Assembly: GCF_002741035.1 (NCBI RefSeq)
Contig: NZ_CP016808.1
Coordinates: 3,892,501-3,956,500, forward strand
Reading direction: 5' to 3'
Length of the DNA stretch: 64,000 bases
Origin: Paenibacillus sp. BIHB 4019
GTDB taxonomy: Bacteria; Bacillota; Bacilli; Paenibacillales; Paenibacillaceae
The notes beneath the pieces were generated by a model. It saw only the letters and a program-made list of their open reading frames with translations, searched no databases and was not told the origin of the DNA. The first letter of the stretch is position 1. Every line of letters starts with the position of its first letter. This document shows, one piece after another, positions 1 through 8,330 of this stretch. The translations under genes and the position numbers were made by a program.

Positions 1-2
1 TT

Positions 3-113
3 GGCGGCGCGGAGCTGGAGGAGCTGGGGCTCAGTGGCCGGGATTATTTGGAGGCGCATTTGCGCAAGGAAATATCGCTTAATAAGTATCGCAAGCTGCT
101 GCTTTCAATATAA
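3..113 (+). CDS. C-terminal end of a protein, probably a glycosyltransferase (partial)
   Basis: Only the last 36 codons are present; the gene enters from the left edge and stops at a TAA at 111-113. The peptide is a short charged helical end (GRDYLEAHLRKEISLNKYRK region). It resembles the tail of family-1 glycosyltransferases, in which a helix follows the second Rossmann domain, but that is a guess from character and context. The next genes make and use nucleotide sugars, so a glycosyltransferase fits. The stop lies 18 bp before the start of manC, which suggests one transcript. Confidence 0.5.
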   Translation, partial: GGAELEELGLSGRDYLEAHLRKEISLNKYRKLLLSI

Positions 114-131
114 GAATGGGAGGAATCCATG

Positions 132-1532
132 ATGAAGCTGGTATTATTGTCCGGAGGTTCAGGCAAGCGTCTATGGCCGTTATCGAATGATGCGAGATCG
201 AAGCAATTTCTGAAGGTGCTGGAAAATGAGAACCAGGAAATGGTTTCCATGGTGCAGCGTGTATGGGGACAAATTAATGAAAATGGCTTGGGCGATTCCA
301 GTTATATTGCGACGAGCCAGGCCCAAATCGAAATGATGCAGACCCAAATTTCACTGGACGTTCCGCTCATTATCGAGCCGGATCGGCGGGATACATTCGC
401 GGCGATAGCGCTGGCCGCCACCTATCTATATTCCCATGCGGGAGTAGGGCTGGATGAGGCAGTGGCGATTTTGCCCGTTGATCCCTATGTGGAAAGCCAT
501 TTTTTTGAAGCGGTAAAGCAACTGGAGGAGGTTCTGAACCGCTCGGATGCCGAGATTGCGCTCATTGGCGTGAAACCAACGTATCCGTCGTCCAAATACG
601 GCTATATTATACCGGAAAAGGCTGCTTCAACAGCAGCGGGTACGGCGATGCCAAGCAAGGCAGACGGTGAATATGTTGCGGTCAGCCACTTCCGGGAAAA
701 ACCGACGGAGGAAATCGCTGAGCGGCTTATTGCCGACAATGCCTTCTGGAATTGTGGCGTTTTTGCCTTCAAGCTGGGTTATGTGATTGAGCTGCTGGCG
801 AGCAGAGGGCTGCCGATTCAATATGAGGAGCTTGCGAAGCAATACCAGCTGCTGCCGAAAATCAGCTTTGATTATGAAGTAGTCGAGAAGGCGTCGAGCA
901 TCGTCGTTCTGCCTTATGAGGGCTACTGGAAAGACCTTGGCACGTGGAATACGCTGACCGAAGAAATGCAGAACAAGCAAATAGGCAGAGGCATTATCAG
1001 CGAGGATTGCATTAACACGCATCTGATTAATGAAATCGATATCCCCGTTTCCATTCTCGGCTTGTCAAATGTTGTAGTCGCGGTGAGTCCCGATGGCATA
1101 TTGGTGACCGATAAAAGCGCGAGTCCGCGCATTAAAGATTTTATCAGCTCCGACCAGGGGCCGATGTATATCGAGCGCCAATGGGGCTGGATCAGAGTGC
1201 TTGACGACCGCACTTATGAGGATGGCCGCTGTGTATCTACGAAGCGCGTAGGCATTCAGCTCGGCAAAAACCTCAGCTATCGCCTGCATTCGGCGCGCGA
1301 GGAAGTGTGGACCATCGTCAAAGGCAGCGGCGAGTTTATTCAAAATGGCAATTTTATGCGCGTCGGTGCGGGCAATGTGCTGCATATTCCGATGAAGATG
1401 CTGCACAGCATCCGTGCATTGACGGAGCTTGAGATTATAGTCGTGCAAAGCGGCATGGCTGAGGAGCGCAATCAGGTTGTGGAAATTTATCATACCTGGG
1501 ACGAAGTGTCCGAGCATTGCATTAAGGTATAA
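132..1532 (+). CDS. manC: mannose-1-phosphate guanylyltransferase with cupin domain
   Basis: Makes GDP-mannose from mannose-1-phosphate and GTP for cell-surface polysaccharide. The N-terminal nucleotidyltransferase domain shows the signature LSGGSGKRLWPLS near residues 6-18, then SKYGYI, FREKP and FWNCGVFAF blocks. The last ~110 residues form a cupin domain (SYRLHSAREEVWTIVKGSG), as in AlgA/ManC proteins. Two ATGs stand in tandem at 129 and 132; the second has the better distance from GGGAGGA at 118-124. Length of 466 residues is normal for the family. It is followed after 2 bp by a glycosyltransferase gene, so the two are probably translationally coupled. Whether the cupin half also has phosphomannose isomerase activity cannot be told from sequence. 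Confidence 0.93.
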   Translation: MKLVLLSGGSGKRLWPLSNDARSKQFLKVLENENQEMVSMVQRVWGQINENGLGDSSYIATSQAQIEMMQTQISLDVPLIIEPDRRDTFAAIALAATYLYSHAGVGLDEAVAILPVDPYVESHFFEAVKQLEEVLNRSDAEIALIGVKPTYPSSKYGYIIPEKAASTAAGTAMPSKADGEYVAVSHFREKPTEEIAERLIADNAFWNCGVFAFKLGYVIELLASRGLPIQYEELAKQYQLLPKISFDYEVVEKASSIVVLPYEGYWKDLGTWNTLTEEMQNKQIGRGIISEDCINTHLINEIDIPVSILGLSNVVVAVSPDGILVTDKSASPRIKDFISSDQGPMYIERQWGWIRVLDDRTYEDGRCVSTKRVGIQLGKNLSYRLHSAREEVWTIVKGSGEFIQNGNFMRVGAGNVLHIPMKMLHSIRALTELEIIVVQSGMAEERNQVVEIYHTWDEVSEHCIKV

Positions 1533-1534
1533 CC

Positions 1535-2725
1535 ATGCCTGGCGCTCGCGGCACGAACGGCCGTTTAACAACGATTGGCTATTATATTTCGGATTATGGC
1601 TATGGCCACGCAACGCGCAGCATTGCGCTTATTCGAACGCTGCTGCTTTATTCGCCGCGGCGTTACCGGCTCATAATCTGCTCGGGCAAAACGCTTTCCT
1701 TTATTCAGGCTTCATTAGCGGAATACAGCGCTGAATATAGCCCGGAACGGATAGAGTTCCGCAGCTGTTCATCGGATCTTGGCTATGTGCTTGGCGGAGG
1801 AACAGGCTCGGTTGAGCCTGATCAGGAAAGGTTCAAGCTAGGTTATGAGCAATATATGGCTGGGTTCTCAGCTGAGGTAAGGCGAGAAGCCGATTTTATG
1901 ATGAGTGAGCGGCTGGATATGGTCATTTCGGATATTTCTCCGATTCCGATTGCTGCAGCCTCGCTTGCAGGAGTGAAATCGGTGGGCATATCCAACTTCA
2001 CCTGGCATACCGCATATGCGGCTTTTGTGGAGCGGGAGCAGTTGGCGCCGCTGCGCCAGGCGTATGAACAGCTGGACTATTTTATTCCGCTTGCCGGATC
2101 GGGTACTGAGGAACGGAAATGGGCAGCGGGTGGCGGGCCGGAGGCAGGCTTTTATTGCCGAACGCCGCAAGCGGCTGAGGTGCAGCGGATCGTGCGGGAG
2201 CTGAATCCGGACGGCGGCAAAACGATCGTTTATTTTGCCCTAGGCATGGGAATAGAGACAGAAGCGCTGGACTCGCTTTCTCTGTGGAACGATCAGTCCT
2301 ATGTATTTATCGTATCGGAAAATATGCGGGTGAATGGGCCGAATATTTTCCGAATTCCGCAAGGCTACACCGAATCGCAAAATTACGCGGCGGCGGCGGA
2401 TCTCATCATTTCGAAGCCAGGCTGGGGTGTAGTCGGAGAGGCGGTCTCGCTAGGGAAGCCATTGATTGTGCTGGCCAGGACATCCATGACGGAGGATCGG
2501 AATACGATTCTAGCATTGCAGGGCAAGCATCCGCATATGCTGGTAACTTGGCAGGCACTAAGAGAGCTGAGCCTACAGCAAAGCTTATCGCAGCTAACAA
2601 TGGAAGGATGGAGCCGTGGCGCTTCTATCGCCATGAATGAGCGGTGTAAATACCAGATTGTTCAATGGATTGAGCAAATTGCCGATGAAACGAATGCCGA
2701 TCGTACCTATCGCACCTCGGTTTAG
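1535..2725 (+). CDS. glycosyltransferase of the GT-B fold (GT28/MurG-like)
   Basis: The N-terminus (GYYISDYGYGHATRSIALIRTLL region) carries the GHATR loop seen in MurG-type transferases and in the N-terminal half of bacterial/plant arabinokinase-like proteins. The C-terminal half holds LIISKPGWGVVGEAVSLGKPLIVL, the typical GT28 donor-binding loop (GG/GWG plus E after the loop). No membrane segment or signal peptide is seen, so it should act in the cytoplasm on a lipid- or sugar-linked acceptor. The start ATG lies 2 bp after the manC stop with no clear ribosome binding site, which indicates coupling. Donor and acceptor are unknown; GDP-mannose or UDP-glucuronate are plausible from neighbours only. 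Confidence 0.75.
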   Translation: MPGARGTNGRLTTIGYYISDYGYGHATRSIALIRTLLLYSPRRYRLIICSGKTLSFIQASLAEYSAEYSPERIEFRSCSSDLGYVLGGGTGSVEPDQERFKLGYEQYMAGFSAEVRREADFMMSERLDMVISDISPIPIAAASLAGVKSVGISNFTWHTAYAAFVEREQLAPLRQAYEQLDYFIPLAGSGTEERKWAAGGGPEAGFYCRTPQAAEVQRIVRELNPDGGKTIVYFALGMGIETEALDSLSLWNDQSYVFIVSENMRVNGPNIFRIPQGYTESQNYAAAADLIISKPGWGVVGEAVSLGKPLIVLARTSMTEDRNTILALQGKHPHMLVTWQALRELSLQQSLSQLTMEGWSRGASIAMNERCKYQIVQWIEQIADETNADRTYRTSV

Positions 2726-2790
2726 CATTTAGTATATAAAGCAGCAGCCCGATCAGGCGTCGAGGCTGCAAATGGAGAGGAGTGGGCAGC

Positions 2791-4128
2791 ATGAAGCTTG
2801 CTGTAATTGGAACGGGTTATGTAGGTTTAGTATCGGGCGTATGCTTCTCGGAACTGGGCAACGATGTCATCTGCGTTGACCACCTGAAGGAGAAGGTTGC
2901 CTTGTTGAATAAAGGGGAGGTGCCGATTTATGAGCCGGGCTTGAAAGAGCTCATAGCGAGCAATAAATCGGCGGGACGCTTGCAATTTACGACGGATTTG
3001 CCAGAAGCGGTGAGGAAATCCGACATTATTATTATTGCGGTAGGGACGCCATCGCTCCCAAGCGGCAAAGCGAATTTGAACTACATTGAGCAGGCTGCCC
3101 GCGAAATCGGCCTGGCGATGAATGGCTTTAAAATTATTGCGACCAAAAGCACGGTGCCAGTCGGCACGAATGAGCATATTCAAACGATTATAGCGAGCCA
3201 GACGGCTTTTCCGTTCGAGGTCGCGTCCGTCCCTGAATTTCTCCGGGAAGGCACGGCGGTTCAAGATACGCTGCACCCGGACCGCATTGTCATTGGCACA
3301 TCAGGGGAGACGGCACGCAAGTATTTAACAGAACTGCATAGGCCGCTCACCGAGCACATTATGAGCACCGATATTCGCAGCGCCGAAATGATTAAATATG
3401 CCTCCAATGCTTTCCTCGCTGCCAAAATTTCCTTCATTAATGAAATTGCCAACATTTGCGAGAAGGTGGGCGCCGATGTGACCGAGGTAGCGGAAGGAAT
3501 GGGTTATGATCAGCGAATTGGTTCTTCATTCTTGAAAGCCGGAATAGGCTACGGGGGTTCCTGTTTCCCTAAGGATACGCAGGCGCTTATTCAAATTGCC
3601 GGACAAATGGATTATGACTTTAAGCTGCTTAAATCGGTCGTAGATGTGAATCGCGACCAGCGCTTTAACGTCATTCGCAAGCTGGAAGCCTCGCTTGGCG
3701 ATTTGGCGGGCCGCACCGTTGCGATTTGGGGCTTGGCATTCAAGCCGGAAACGGATGATGTGCGCGATGCCCCAGCCTTTGAAATTATTGATGCGCTGGT
3801 AAAGCGAGGCGCAAATGTCAAAGCCTACGATCCGATAGCGACGGCTAATTTTCGCCAACAATTTGGCGAATCGGGCGTTGTTTATTGCGCTGAGCCGGAA
3901 GAAGCGGCGATTCAGGCGGATGCGCTGTGTATTTTGACCGAATGGAAGGAATTTCGCGACATTAAACCGCTAACTATCCAAGCCTGGCTGAGAACGCCTA
4001 ATCTCATTGATGGGCGCAACATTTATAGTGAGCATGAACTAGCCAATACGCAGCTCATTTATTATTCGGTGGGCCGCCCCAATATGAACCATGGAGTAAA
4101 AGAACAAAAACCATTATTGTCGCTGTGA
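2791..4128 (+). CDS. ugd: UDP-glucose 6-dehydrogenase
   Basis: Oxidises UDP-glucose to UDP-glucuronate using two NAD+. The N-terminal Rossmann motif GTGYVGLVSG is at the very start. The central block FINEIANICEKVGAD and the active-site block GIGYGGSCFPKDTQAL contain the catalytic Cys. A C-terminal UDP-binding domain (WGLAFKPETDDVRDAP) follows. I chose ATG 2791 because GGAGAGG at 2774-2780 is about 10 bp upstream; the GTG at 2782 is too close to it. Length of 445 residues is normal. It probably closes the polysaccharide gene set, since the next gene has its own promoter. Confidence 0.95.
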   Translation: MKLAVIGTGYVGLVSGVCFSELGNDVICVDHLKEKVALLNKGEVPIYEPGLKELIASNKSAGRLQFTTDLPEAVRKSDIIIIAVGTPSLPSGKANLNYIEQAAREIGLAMNGFKIIATKSTVPVGTNEHIQTIIASQTAFPFEVASVPEFLREGTAVQDTLHPDRIVIGTSGETARKYLTELHRPLTEHIMSTDIRSAEMIKYASNAFLAAKISFINEIANICEKVGADVTEVAEGMGYDQRIGSSFLKAGIGYGGSCFPKDTQALIQIAGQMDYDFKLLKSVVDVNRDQRFNVIRKLEASLGDLAGRTVAIWGLAFKPETDDVRDAPAFEIIDALVKRGANVKAYDPIATANFRQQFGESGVVYCAEPEEAAIQADALCILTEWKEFRDIKPLTIQAWLRTPNLIDGRNIYSEHELANTQLIYYSVGRPNMNHGVKEQKPLLSL

Positions 4129-4176
4129 AAAATGGTGAAGCATAGGAAAAAAACGCATAATTATTTTAATAAAAAT

Positions 4177-4206
4177 GATACAAAATGTATCTTTATATGC
4201 TATAAT
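4177..4206 (+). promoter_or_regulatory. promoter with overlapping dyad operator for the lasso-peptide operon
   Basis: TATAAT at 4201-4206 is preceded by TGC, which makes an extended -10 element. The place where a -35 box should lie (about 4178-4183) falls inside a perfect 6-3-6 palindrome, GATACAAAATGTATC, at 4177-4191. No good TTGACA is present, so the extended -10 may compensate or an activator may be needed. A dimeric regulator binding the dyad would cover the -35 region. The regulator is not encoded in this cluster. The site stands 52 bp before the cyclase ATG. Confidence 0.6.
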
Positions 4207-4242
4207 AAATACAGTTAGTATCAAGAAGAAAAGAGGTACCGC

Positions 4243-6198
4243 ATGAGCGCAATCGCCGCTATTTATCAGAAGGATTCCGAAGCTCCCGTTTCCGTAGAAG
4301 CGGGGTTGCGCCTAATGCAAGCCTTGCAAAAATATCCAGCTGATGCCGTCGATACTTGGCATGACGGCCGCGTTTTCCTAGGCTGCCATGCCCAGTGGAT
4401 TACGCCTGAATCGGTCGAACAGCCGCAGCCCTTTCACTCAGCTGGGCTGGGGCTAACGATTACGGCTGACGCTATGATCGATAATCGTCCATTTCTGTGG
4501 GAGCAGCTGCTTATCGACCGCGAGCGGCGAGCCAGCATGCCGGATAGCGAGCTGATTATGCTGGCCTATGCCAAATGGGGAGAGGAAGCGCCGCGTTATT
4601 TAATAGGCGACTATGCCTTCATCATTTGGGATCAGCGTAAATCCCAGCTGTTCGGTGCGACCGATCTTTTCGGCAGCCGTACGCTGTATAGCCACTCTGA
4701 TGCTCAGCAAAGCTCCTTTTGCACGACCATTGCTCCGCTGCTTGCCGCCCATCATGTGGAGAAAAAGCTGAATGAAAGCTGGCTCGCCGATTATTTGGCA
4801 GTTGCTATTGTCCATGAGTCGAGCGACCTCTTCGCAACGCCCTATGAGCATATTCGCCAAGTGCCGCCGGGGCATGCTTTTCGCCTAAAGGACGGACGGC
4901 TCGATTTTTGGCAGCACAGCAAGGTCGAGCTCCCGGAGCAGCTGCGGTTGAAGCGGCGTGAGGAGTATACGGAGGCTTTCCAGGAGGTTTTTCAGGAAGC
5001 GGTCAGTGCCCGGATGAGGACGTTTCGGAAGGTAGGCGCGACGCTTAGCGGCGGCCTCGATTCCGGCTCGGTCGTCAGCTTCGCGGCAAAAACGCTGCAA
5101 AAGCAGCAAAAGCAGCTGCATACCTTCAGTTATGTGCCGGAGCCGGATTTTCAGGATTGGACGTCCAGGCGGCATATGGCAGACGAACGTCCCTTTATCC
5201 AGGAAACCGTAGGGTTTGTCGGCAATATTGCCGATCAATATTTGGATATGCAGGGCCGCAGTCCATTGTCGGAAGCGGATGAATGGCTGGAAATGCTGGA
5301 AATTCCCTTTAAATTTGTAGAAAATTCATTTTGGATTAAAGGGGTTTACGAACAGTCGCATCAGCAGGGAATGGGCATTTTGCTCACGGGAGCAATGGGG
5401 AACCATTCGATCTCGTGGGGACCTGCCATCGATTATTATTCCTTGCTACTTAAGCGGCTGCAATGGCTGCGGCTATACCGGGAAGTGACGATGTTCGGCA
5501 AGCGCAAGGCAGTCGGGCGCAAACGGATTATGTATTATGTTGGAAAAAATGCTTTTCCAAAGCTATTTCCCCAAGAGCAGGAGCAAGGGCATCAGGAGAT
5601 GCCGCTCATGATCAATCCGGCTTTTGCCAAGCGGATGAACGTCTTTGCCAGATTGAAGGAGCGGCAGGCAGGAGCTGGCAGCGTTTTTGAAAAGGATGCG
5701 ATTAAAGCGCAGCCAGGGCCTTTTCAGGATATGGCGATGACCAATATGAGCGGTACGCAGCGCACGAAGCTATCGCTTAACTACGCGCTGTGGGAACGGG
5801 ACCCGACCAGCGATCCGCGGGTTGTGAAGTTTTGCTTGTCTGTTCCGATTGAGCAATTCGTTCATGATGGCTATGACCGTGCTTTAATCCGCGAGTCTAC
5901 GGCGAATTATTTGCCTGATCAAATTCGGTTAAACCAGCGGGTGCGAGGCATTCAAGCGGCAGATTGGGTTCATCGAATGACGCCGGTATGGCCTGCTTTT
6001 GTAGAGGAACTGATGCAATATTGCAAGGATCCGTATCTTGCGCAGTTTTTCAATGTAGAGCAGATGAGGGCTTCGCTGGAGCAGGTGGGCTTAGTGCCTA
6101 AGCCGGAATACGCGGTTGATCTGAACAGCCGTTATTTATTGCATTGCCTCGTAGCCTGTCGATTTGTCCGGCAGTTCAATTTGAAAGGAGGTGAATAA
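4243..6198 (+). CDS. lasso-peptide macrolactam synthetase (asparagine-synthetase-like, protein C)
   Basis: Closes the lasso ring: it activates an Asp/Glu side chain of the core peptide with ATP and joins it to the core N-terminus. The protein has the two-domain build of asparagine synthase B. The N-terminal class II amidotransferase domain starts MSAIAAIY and lacks the Cys2 needed for glutaminase activity, as known for lasso cyclases. The synthetase domain carries the PP-loop SGGLDS at residues 269-274. At 651 residues it has the usual length. AAGAGG at 4231-4236 lies 7 bp before the ATG. The stop is 2 bp before the precursor gene. The gene is the first of seven in one direction. Confidence 0.92.
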   Translation: MSAIAAIYQKDSEAPVSVEAGLRLMQALQKYPADAVDTWHDGRVFLGCHAQWITPESVEQPQPFHSAGLGLTITADAMIDNRPFLWEQLLIDRERRASMPDSELIMLAYAKWGEEAPRYLIGDYAFIIWDQRKSQLFGATDLFGSRTLYSHSDAQQSSFCTTIAPLLAAHHVEKKLNESWLADYLAVAIVHESSDLFATPYEHIRQVPPGHAFRLKDGRLDFWQHSKVELPEQLRLKRREEYTEAFQEVFQEAVSARMRTFRKVGATLSGGLDSGSVVSFAAKTLQKQQKQLHTFSYVPEPDFQDWTSRRHMADERPFIQETVGFVGNIADQYLDMQGRSPLSEADEWLEMLEIPFKFVENSFWIKGVYEQSHQQGMGILLTGAMGNHSISWGPAIDYYSLLLKRLQWLRLYREVTMFGKRKAVGRKRIMYYVGKNAFPKLFPQEQEQGHQEMPLMINPAFAKRMNVFARLKERQAGAGSVFEKDAIKAQPGPFQDMAMTNMSGTQRTKLSLNYALWERDPTSDPRVVKFCLSVPIEQFVHDGYDRALIRESTANYLPDQIRLNQRVRGIQAADWVHRMTPVWPAFVEELMQYCKDPYLAQFFNVEQMRASLEQVGLVPKPEYAVDLNSRYLLHCLVACRFVRQFNLKGGE

Positions 6199-6200
6199 AC

Positions 6201-6365
6201 ATGGAAAAACAACAATGGCAAGCTCCGGTTCTTGAAACGCTGCAAGTAAGCGAGACGATGGCTGGCATAGGTACACGTTACATTGATTTTGTAAAAGCGG
6301 GGGACTTTGACGTTACTGATGACCCAACTCCGTACCCTATCGATCCAGGCATTTCCTTTTCCTAG
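6201..6365 (+). CDS. lasso-peptide precursor (paeninodin-like, protein A)
   Basis: A 54-residue peptide starting at ATG 6201, 10 bp after the strong site AAAGGAGGTG (6184-6193 region). The leader of 20 residues has a W6-Q-A-P9 motif, like the YxxP recognition motif read by the RRE protein, and ends in T19-M20. Thr at the penultimate leader position is the known cleavage and recognition mark. The core would start at A21 and run AGIGTRYID, so that core residue 9 is Asp: an Ala1-Asp9 ring, the same ring size and pattern that I recall for paeninodin (AGPGTSTPD). The rest of the core is a 25-residue acidic tail with several Asp and Pro and ends in ISFS, giving a C-terminal Ser as in tail-phosphorylated lasso peptides. 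A 34-residue core is long for the class. Identity rests on the gene context and motifs, which agree fully. Confidence 0.9.
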   Translation: MEKQQWQAPVLETLQVSETMAGIGTRYIDFVKAGDFDVTDDPTPYPIDPGISFS

Positions 6366-6398
6366 AAATAAATCCATTATACTTATGCAGTAAAAGTG

Positions 6399-6450
6399 AT
6401 CAACAAGGTCCTTATACAGCAGAGCATCATTGTACAAGGACTTTGTTGAT
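6399..6450 (+). terminator. hairpin after the precursor gene (partial terminator or RNA stabiliser)
   Basis: A 19-bp stem pairs 6399-6417 (ATCAACAAGGTCCTTATAC) with 6432-6450, with one mismatch and one G-U pair and a 14-nt loop. It is followed by TTTTGTTC. It sits between the precursor and the kinase gene, the usual place for an attenuator that keeps the precursor mRNA more abundant than the enzyme mRNAs. The short T run suggests incomplete termination. Confidence 0.7.
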
Positions 6451-6541
6451 TTTGTTCAAAGGATAGGAGAGTGTAGGTTTCACCTTGTTTTTGATTGATG
6501 GCTTGAAGCAACGCGATTTTATTCATATAAGGGTGAACGCG

Positions 6542-7492
6542 ATGATATTAACGGAGAAAACAGCAATCTACGACGCTTTCGGCCTGCGAATCAGGAGTGA
6601 AATCGAGCTTCCTGAGCTGCTTGCGGCGGCAAATTCGGAAGCGTTTTCAGATGTTGAAATAGAGCTGGCTAAGCCAGAATTTACGTGGCCGATTTGGGAT
6701 CAAACGCAGGATCATTATGCTGTTCACGGCGCAAAATTGTTTTTTTATATTCACGAGGTCGCAAGCTTCTGCATTCAAGAGGGCAAACGGATTATTGTGG
6801 CGCCATGCGAAAACATGGATGAGGGCAGGCTTCGGCTTTACCTGCTCGGAACATGCATAGGAGCACTGCTCCTGCAGAGAAAGCAACTGCCGCTGCATGG
6901 GAGTGCCGTAGCCATAGACGGCAAGGCCTATGCATTCGTAGGAGACTCGGGGGCAGGAAAATCGACACTGGCCGCAGCTTTTATAGACCGGGGTTATCCA
7001 TTGCTAAGCGATGATGTAATTGCCTTAAAGGAACCGGAGGCTGGCGCACATGGCGCGGCCATAGTCATGCCCTCCTATCCGCAGCAAAAGCTGTGGCAGC
7101 AAAGTGTCGAGCAGCTGGGAAGAACGGGCCAGCCTTACAAGCCGCTTGCCTATTCCGTATCCAAATTCGCTGTTCCGTTATCTGCCAGCTTCCTATCCTC
7201 TCCACTTCCACTCGCCGCCGTATTTGAGCTTTCGCGCACAGAAGCAAATGCGGTATCGCTATCACAGCTGCATTCGTTAGCGAAGCTGCCTGTATTGCAA
7301 AACCACACCTTCCGGCATTTTCTAATCGCGCCTTTAAAGCTTCAAAATTGGCATTTTTCTGCCACAGTCCGGCTTGCGGCAAGCGTGCAGGCTTATCAAT
7401 TGCAGCGTCCCATAGAAGGTGCATTCTCCGCTTATGAAATGGTTGATCTAATCCTAGCAGCGACTCAGAAAGGACGTGAGGCAAATGTCTAA
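6542..7492 (+). CDS. HPr-kinase-like lasso-peptide tail kinase (protein K)
   Basis: Predicted to phosphorylate the C-terminal Ser of the lasso precursor, as reported for the homologue of the paeninodin cluster. The family is related to HPr serine kinase. Visible motifs are LPLHGSAVAIDG around residue 120, the Walker A loop GDSGAGKS at 134-141, and LLSDDVIAL shortly after. The start ATG 6542 follows AAGGGTGA; upstream in-frame TTG codons lack a good ribosome binding site. Length is 316 residues. The end overlaps the next gene by 8 bp. Substrate assignment is by family and context; the precursor here does end in Ser. Confidence 0.85.
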   Translation: MILTEKTAIYDAFGLRIRSEIELPELLAAANSEAFSDVEIELAKPEFTWPIWDQTQDHYAVHGAKLFFYIHEVASFCIQEGKRIIVAPCENMDEGRLRLYLLGTCIGALLLQRKQLPLHGSAVAIDGKAYAFVGDSGAGKSTLAAAFIDRGYPLLSDDVIALKEPEAGAHGAAIVMPSYPQQKLWQQSVEQLGRTGQPYKPLAYSVSKFAVPLSASFLSSPLPLAAVFELSRTEANAVSLSQLHSLAKLPVLQNHTFRHFLIAPLKLQNWHFSATVRLAASVQAYQLQRPIEGAFSAYEMVDLILAATQKGREANV

Positions 7493-7826
7493 ACAGACTA
7501 AACCGTTTCTGCAGCCTGAACAAAGGATTCAGCGGGCAGAAGGCCATTTGGCTGCCGATATGGATGGAGACAAAGTGCTGCTAAGCCTGTCTTCGGGCAA
7601 ATATTATAACATGGGCAAGCTGGGCGGCATCATTTGGGAACGGACGGTTTCGCCCGTGACACGGCGCGACATTGTGGACCAATTGCTCAAAGAGTATGAA
7701 GTAGAGCCAGCGGTATGCGACCAGCAGGTGGCAGACTTTTTACAGGACCTGTATGCGGAAGGGCTGCTTGAGCCTGTCTCGAATGCAGGCGCGCAGGATG
7801 GCGGAACAGAAGATACGGCGGGTTAG
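7485..7826 (+). CDS. PqqD-like RiPP recognition element (lasso protein B1)
   Basis: A 113-residue protein with the PqqD-type winged-helix pattern: a beta region with AADMDGDKVLLSLSSGKYYNMGKLGGIIWE, followed by helices ending in VADFLQDLYAEGLL. In lasso pathways this protein binds the precursor leader and brings it to the leader peptidase. The ATG at 7485 overlaps the kinase end and is preceded by AGGACGTGAGG; an in-frame GTG at 7476 is too close to that site. The last ~20 residues are acidic and Gly-rich and probably disordered. Confidence 0.88.
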   Translation: MSKQTKPFLQPEQRIQRAEGHLAADMDGDKVLLSLSSGKYYNMGKLGGIIWERTVSPVTRRDIVDQLLKEYEVEPAVCDQQVADFLQDLYAEGLLEPVSNAGAQDGGTEDTAG

Positions 7827-7859
7827 CGAATAGTTCAAGGGAAGGGCGGTTCGATCGTT

Positions 7860-8330
7860 TTGCTTAAAAAATGGAGCCATTTCATCGCGCTGCCGCCTCG
7901 CAGCAAGTTGCTTCTGTTCGAAGCCTATACGCTGCTCGCCTGGGCACGCCTTCTCAAGCTGATTCCTTTCGCTAAAGTTGCCCCTACGCTAGGTGTTCCG
8001 ATGAAGGAGACGCCCTATGAACGGGTTGCGGAGCATGAGCAGATGCTTGGTGAGGTGTCGAAAGCGATACGGCAGATGAGCCGTTACACTTGGTGGGAAA
8101 GCGAGTGTCTCGTTAAGGGAATCGCCGCGATGAAGCTGCTGAAACGCAGAAACATAGCGAGCACGCTCTATTTGGGCACCGCCAAGGATGCATCTGGCAA
8201 AATGATTGCCCATGCTTGGCTTCGCAGCGGCCCCTACTACATAACGGGCGTGGAGGAAATGGGACGTTTCACCGTCGTTGGATTGTTCGGTAATCAGATG
8301 AAGCGGAAGAAGGAGCATCGCTATGGATAA
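7860..8330 (+). CDS. transglutaminase-like leader peptidase (lasso protein B2)
   Basis: Cuts the leader from the lasso precursor. The 156-residue protein has the Transglut_core3-type pattern: C83 in WESECLVKGIAAMKLL and H118 in IAHAWLRSG are the likely catalytic Cys and His. I could not place the third catalytic residue with confidence. The start is TTG 7860, with AAGGGCGG upstream at a rather long spacing, so the exact start is less sure. It overlaps the next gene by 8 bp. B1 and B2 are separate proteins here, as usual in Firmicutes. Confidence 0.86.
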   Translation: MLKKWSHFIALPPRSKLLLFEAYTLLAWARLLKLIPFAKVAPTLGVPMKETPYERVAEHEQMLGEVSKAIRQMSRYTWWESECLVKGIAAMKLLKRRNIASTLYLGTAKDASGKMIAHAWLRSGPYYITGVEEMGRFTVVGLFGNQMKRKKEHRYG

